DNA of 64,000 bases from contig JBBRQD010000012.1 of NCBI GenBank assembly GCA_038227045.1, forward strand, positions 1 through 64,000. The letters are read 5' to 3'. Positions 60,604 to 64,000 of this stretch are shown here, one piece after another. Position numbers and translations under genes: made by a program. Numbering within the stretch: position 1 is the first letter of the stretch; every line of letters starts with the position of its first letter. Under the pieces are notes generated by a model, which saw only the letters and a program-made list of their open reading frames with translations, was not told the DNA's origin and did not search any database. Source of the DNA: JANXLS01 sp038227045. GTDB taxonomy: Bacteria > Planctomycetota > SZUA-567 > H5-PLA8.

Positions 60604-61401
60604 TCATCCCTTCGCGTGCTTCACCGCGTTCTTGAACAAGAACAATCCGTCGCCTTCTTTCTTCAAACCGTCGCGCGTCCAACGCGGGTGCTGCCAGGGG
60701 AGCACGTGGCGTTCCGGGTGTGGCATCAGGCCCAGCACGCGGCCGGTTTCGTCCACGATGCCCGCGATATGGTTCTGTGCGCCGTTGGGATTGTCCGGAA
60801 ATTCGGGCGCGCCGCCCGCGGCGGTTGCGTAGCGGAACGCGACCTGTTTGCTCTCTTCAATGCGGCGCAGCGCATCGGCATCGCGCGCCACGAATTTGCC
60901 TTCGCCGTGCGCGACTGGAAATTCGACCAACTGGCCGGCATGGCCTTCCAGAAACGGCGACGCGCTGTGTTCGATCTTCAAATGCACCCAGCGGTCTTCG
61001 AAGCGCTGCGAATCGTTGAACGTCAGCGTCGCGCCGGGCAATTCGTCGTCGATCTTCGGCGCGTACGACAAACCGGGCAGAAGGCCGGTCTTGACCAGAA
61101 TCTGAAAGCCGTTGCATATACCCAGCGCCAGTCCGCCGCGCTCGACGAAACGGGCGAGCGGTTCCGCAAGGTAGCGCATCAATTCGTTGGCAATCACGGT
61201 CCCGGAGCCGAGGTCGTCGCCGTAGCTGAAGCCGCCCGGCAGCGCCAGAATCGCGTGCTCGTGCAACAACGCGGGGGATTGGCACAGCGCGCGGATATGC
61301 ACGCTGCTGCACACACCGCCGGCTTTTTCAAAGGCAAAGGCCGTCTCCTCGTCGCAATTGGTGCCGGGAGCCCGGAGAATCAAAACGCGTGGCGCGGACA
61401 T
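60604..61401 (-). CDS. purQ: Phosphoribosylformylglycinamidine synthase, glutaminase subunit
   Basis: Supplies ammonia from glutamine to PurL in purine synthesis. About 265 residues with LILRAPGTNCDEETAFAFEK at the N-terminus, LPGGFSYGDDLGSG, the nucleophile in LGICNGFQIL, and PHPER near the C-terminus. It is slightly longer than B. subtilis PurQ (~227). Neither PurS nor PurL is adjacent; purE and purK are at the other end of the window. The ATG at 61401 is chosen from the family N-terminus; 61419 is an alternative with an AAGG site. Confidence 0.93.
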   Translation of the reverse strand: MSAPRVLILRAPGTNCDEETAFAFEKAGGVCSSVHIRALCQSPALLHEHAILALPGGFSYGDDLGSGTVIANELMRYLAEPLARFVERGGLALGICNGFQILVKTGLLPGLSYAPKIDDELPGATLTFNDSQRFEDRWVHLKIEHSASPFLEGHAGQLVEFPVAHGEGKFVARDADALRRIEESKQVAFRYATAAGGAPEFPDNPNGAQNHIAGIVDETGRVLGLMPHPERHVLPWQHPRWTRDGLKKEGDGLFLFKNAVKHAKG

Positions 61402-61557
61402 GGCTGATTGAAACCTCATAGGAGCCTTGTAGGAAACGAAACGCCTCAAATGTCTCTATAAAAGATAACGCATCGGCGCGCCATTGTCGAATGAAGCGGC
61501 GGTTGTGGTGCGGGCGTCCCGCCTGCACGGCGCAGAACCCAACGATAGGACGGCTTT

Positions 61558-61890
61558 ATGCTTGCCAGCGGCGGCCAGAACAGCAAAAAAAATAACGAAG
61601 TCGGCAACGCGCTGCGCAGCGCGAAAAACGAAATCGCGGCGTTGCGCCAGGAGATCGACCACACCACGCTGATCGTCCAGGCGCTCTGGGAATTATTGAA
61701 GAAAAAGCACGGCGCGACGGAAAGCGAATTGCTCGAATTGATTCTCGCCGTGGACATGATCGACGGAAAAATTGACGGCAAACCCTCGCGCATTCCCGAA
61801 AATTGCCCGGAGTGCGCGCGGCCGGTTTCAGTCGCGACCAACGCGTGTTTCTTTTGCGGAACGATTGTCGAACGGAAAAAAGTTTTCTAA
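61558..61890 (+). CDS. Small coiled-coil protein with C-terminal zinc ribbon
   Basis: 110 residues. A helical N-terminal part (NALRSAKNEIAALRQEID) and the segment ALWELLKKKHGATESELLEL, then a ribbon with CPECARPVSVATNACFFCG at residues ~83-102 (CxxC ... CxxC). Related small proteins with this layout occur in PVC bacteria, unnamed. It reads toward the AddA-like gene; the two stop codons are 2 bases apart. The start at 61558 is chosen as the first ATG; its ribosome site (ATAGGA) is plausible. Confidence 0.6.
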   Translation: MLASGGQNSKKNNEVGNALRSAKNEIAALRQEIDHTTLIVQALWELLKKKHGATESELLELILAVDMIDGKIDGKPSRIPENCPECARPVSVATNACFFCGTIVERKKVF

Positions 61891-61892
61891 AT

Positions 61893-64000
61893 TCACTGAC
61901 CCCTGCTCCAACACTGCGCAACATAAGGACACCGGTGCTTCTCACAAAGCGCCGCGTTTCGCGGACGGGGAGCGCTTTCGGCTGGAATCCAGACTTGCGC
62001 GGGCAAATTCAACGGATTCGAATCGTTCGCCGAATCGGCGAATTGCGCGACGGCGTTTTGCAGTGTGTCATCCGAAATGCGCCCGTGTCCGAGTTCCTCG
62101 ATGCTGCGCGGCTCGACCAATTCGTCGCGCAAAAATGCCAGTGTGGCGTCCACATTTTCCGCGCGTGTCTTCAGAATCTCCGCTGCCACGCGCGCGTACA
62201 ACCCCGCCTGCCATGCGTAGCGCGTCACCGGTTCCGATTCCGCAGTCTTGTCCTTCACCGAGGCCAGTTTGTAGTCCACCACTTGCCAATGAGCGGGCCC
62301 GGTTTTGGCGAGCAGATCGAGCTGGCCCATCAGCGTGACGCTTGACGAGATGGGCGGACTGGCAGTCCGCCCTACGTCAATGCGCCAGCGGAACGGCATC
62401 TCCACACTGCGGTCTTCCGGTGCCAGCGCCAGAATTCGCCGGCCCCAGTTCGACCGCGCCAGTGCCAGCGCGCGGCCGTAGGTCGTTTTAACCTCCGGCA
62501 CGTCCGGCGCGTTTTCCAGTTTCAATTCGCGCGCGAAACGCTCGGCGGCGCGTTCCTCCGTTTCAGCCGAAAGCGGTTCGTCCGCGCCGAAGAATGTTTC
62601 CAACGCGGCATGAACCGCCGTGCCGAGCGCGCGTGCGTCCGCGCCACTTTCCATCTCCGATTCGTCGAATTCCTGTGTCGCGCCGCTCTGTGCGTCTTCG
62701 GCGTCCTGTGCCGACAATTCGCGTTGCGTTGGAGCGCGCGACACCCTGTCTCGCTCTGTCTCCCAGGCCGCAAAAGCCGCGCGCCGCGGGCACCACAGCC
62801 ACAGCGCCAGACGCGAAACGCTGACACGAAGGTCGCGAGCCGAAGCCGGCTTTGTTCGGGTGGCTTGCGCGGGTTCCGATGCGTCGTTGCGTCTCGGCGA
62901 GAGATCCTCCCGCTCACGCGCTGTGCCATTTGAAAATTCGAGCAGCCCGGCCACATCCCCCGCAGTCGCCGCTTTAAGTTCCGCGTGTTTCGCCGAAATT
63001 TCACTGAACACCTCCGGGTGCGCCGAACGAAAACCATCGATCAGTTTGCGCCAATTCGTTTCGCCGGGATTTCTTGCGACTTCGCCTATGATCACCAGAT
63101 AATCCATCGCCCGCGTCAATGCCACGTAAAGGATGCGCAGACGTTCGGCGTTTTCGTCTTGCTTCGTCTTCTCGGCGTTTGCTTCGTGGACGGAATCCGC
63201 GGCTCCGGTCAAACCGTCGAATTCAGAGCCCAGCCTAAGACCCAGCCCCTGTTCCGGAGAGAATAGCGCCCAGCCGTTATTTGGCGGGCTCGCCGCGCCC
63301 GCGTCGGCAATAACGACGATCGGAAATTCCAGTCCTTTGGCCGAATGAATCGTGCCGATCTGCACGGTGTTGTCGTCGACTGGCAGATCGGCCGAAAAAT
63401 CTTGTCCGCCCGAAGTGCCCGGATCGTCCCATTCCGCGTCAGCGTGTTCGCGCATCCAGCGCACGAAATCGCTGAGGTGCCGGTTGCCGCGCGCTTCGAA
63501 TCCGCGCGCCAGTTCGATTGCTTTGCGTACCGCCGCGACAGCTTCTTCGCCTCGAGGCTGAAGCGCCTGGATGCTAAGGAAACCGGTCTCCGTCAGCGCC
63601 CAATCCAGAATCTCCACGGCTGTCCGCCGTCCGCGCCATTCGGCCAGACGCGTCAGCAATGTCGCGGCGCGGCGCAAGGCGTGCGCGTCGTCGCCGTTCA
63701 AGCCCGCCAGCTCATTTTCATCGGATGCCGCGGACACGACTCTCTTTGCCAAAGATGGATGCGACTCGGGTTGGTGGGGTGCGTGCGGCACGTATGTGAT
63801 GCGCCACAATCCGGCGTCGCTCATTCCAACAAACGGCGACCGCAACAGTCCCGCGATGGCAAACGAATCCGTCCCATCGCACGCGACGGCCCAGAGATTG
63901 GTCACGTCGACGATTTCCTGCCGCGTAAAAAAACTCATGCCTTTCAGGATGCGGAACGGAATGCGCAGCGATGCGAACGCGACCTGCAGGTGCACGCGCA
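61893..64000 (-). CDS. AddA-like UvrD helicase-nuclease, 3' part (cut by window edge)
   Basis: 702 C-terminal codons of a double-strand-break repair helicase-nuclease (RecBCD/AddAB group); the 5' part lies beyond the window. It has helicase motifs QIGTIHSAKGLEFPIVVIAD (motif V) and LRILYVALTRAMDYLVI (motif VI), preceded by LRSPFVGMSDAGLW. The C-terminal nuclease has HWQVVDYKLASVKDKT (PD-(D/E)XK core). It also has a cysteine before the nuclease (LALWLWCPRR) and three near the end (CEKHRCPYVAQC), the arrangement of the [4Fe-4S] staple of AddB and Cas4-like nucleases rather than classical AddA. A translated palindrome at 62352 lies inside the nuclease domain. Confidence 0.85.
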   Translation of the reverse strand, partial: RVHLQVAFASLRIPFRILKGMSFFTRQEIVDVTNLWAVACDGTDSFAIAGLLRSPFVGMSDAGLWRITYVPHAPHQPESHPSLAKRVVSAASDENELAGLNGDDAHALRRAATLLTRLAEWRGRRTAVEILDWALTETGFLSIQALQPRGEEAVAAVRKAIELARGFEARGNRHLSDFVRWMREHADAEWDDPGTSGGQDFSADLPVDDNTVQIGTIHSAKGLEFPIVVIADAGAASPPNNGWALFSPEQGLGLRLGSEFDGLTGAADSVHEANAEKTKQDENAERLRILYVALTRAMDYLVIIGEVARNPGETNWRKLIDGFRSAHPEVFSEISAKHAELKAATAGDVAGLLEFSNGTAREREDLSPRRNDASEPAQATRTKPASARDLRVSVSRLALWLWCPRRAAFAAWETERDRVSRAPTQRELSAQDAEDAQSGATQEFDESEMESGADARALGTAVHAALETFFGADEPLSAETEERAAERFARELKLENAPDVPEVKTTYGRALALARSNWGRRILALAPEDRSVEMPFRWRIDVGRTASPPISSSVTLMGQLDLLAKTGPAHWQVVDYKLASVKDKTAESEPVTRYAWQAGLYARVAAEILKTRAENVDATLAFLRDELVEPRSIEELGHGRISDDTLQNAVAQFADSANDSNPLNLPAQVWIPAESAPRPRNAALCEKHRCPYVAQCWSRGQ
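62352..62372. repeat. 21-base palindrome translated inside the AddA-like gene
   Basis: GGGCGGACTG and CAGTCCGCCC are perfect arms with one central G. The segment encodes part of VGRTASPPIS inside the nuclease domain. Sequences of this type, TAGGGCGGACTGCCAGTCCG, are known to me as frequent intergenic repeats in PVC genomes; this could not be checked here. Confidence 0.65.

Overview
The window looks like the chromosome of an uncultivated bacterium of the PVC group (Planctomycetes/Verrucomicrobia-like). This is inferred from gene content: a 1110-residue DUF1549/DUF1553 'planctomycete cytochrome' protein, the DUF1552 plus DUF1592/1588/1585 pair, Tat-exported Gfo/Idh oxidoreductase and sugar-isomerase proteins, a PQQ-type propeller, a sialate O-acetylesterase, a DUF6799 protein and an unusually long LeuRS. 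The DNA is GC-rich by eye. Intergenic DNA carries several families of short dispersed repeats. No phage, insertion sequence, rRNA or CRISPR array was seen. One tRNA (Glu, CTC) is present.

Layout. 0-9 kb: purE-purK, a large secreted cytochrome-domain protein, a GmrSD-like (DUF262/DUF1524) protein preceded by a scrap of an hsdS gene, and a lipoprotein built of tandem 18-residue units. 9-16.4 kb: a four-gene operon (inactive tyrosine-phosphatase-like protein, DUF3445 haem N-demethylase-like protein, rhodanese, 723-residue exported protein), then leuS. 16.8-20.5 kb: a TlpA-like thioredoxin, an Rrf2 regulator with a probable operator over its own promoter, cysK and a DUF2061 membrane protein (a probable cysteine/sulfur unit). 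20.6-23 kb: tRNA-Glu, a frameshifted ankyrin-Kelch gene with a possible toxin-like scrap before it, and a cupin. 23.4-28.3 kb: DUF1552, DUF1592 and a virginiamycin-B-lyase-like propeller. 28.3-43 kb: a nucleotidyltransferase-like protein, icd, envelope proteins, an ABC-F protein, a sialate esterase and an orphan BMP-type sugar/nucleoside ABC ATPase.

43.1-48.2 kb is the most unusual block: a compact type-VII-secretion-like cluster. It has an FtsK/EccC-type triple ATPase of 1291 residues with long coiled coils around two membrane helices, two WXG100-like helical-hairpin proteins (carrying W-x-D instead of W-x-G) and a 168-residue coiled-coil partner. A lipoprotein and a prepilin peptidase follow. 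50.6-60.5 kb holds zinc-ribbon proteins, a TPR metallopeptidase, an M15-type peptidase with a built-in calcium loop, a HEAT-repeat protein and Tat-exported metabolic proteins. 60.6-64 kb holds purQ, a small zinc-ribbon protein and the 3' part of an AddA-like helicase-nuclease with a probable Fe-S cysteine set, which runs off the window.

The second theme is repeat DNA. A roughly 165-bp nested-hairpin element occurs three times; two copies are almost identical and one abuts the leuS ribosome-binding site. Short palindromes known or inferred from the intergenic fraction also sit in frame inside leuS and the addA-like gene, where they are translated. All assignments come from reading motifs; no database search was possible.
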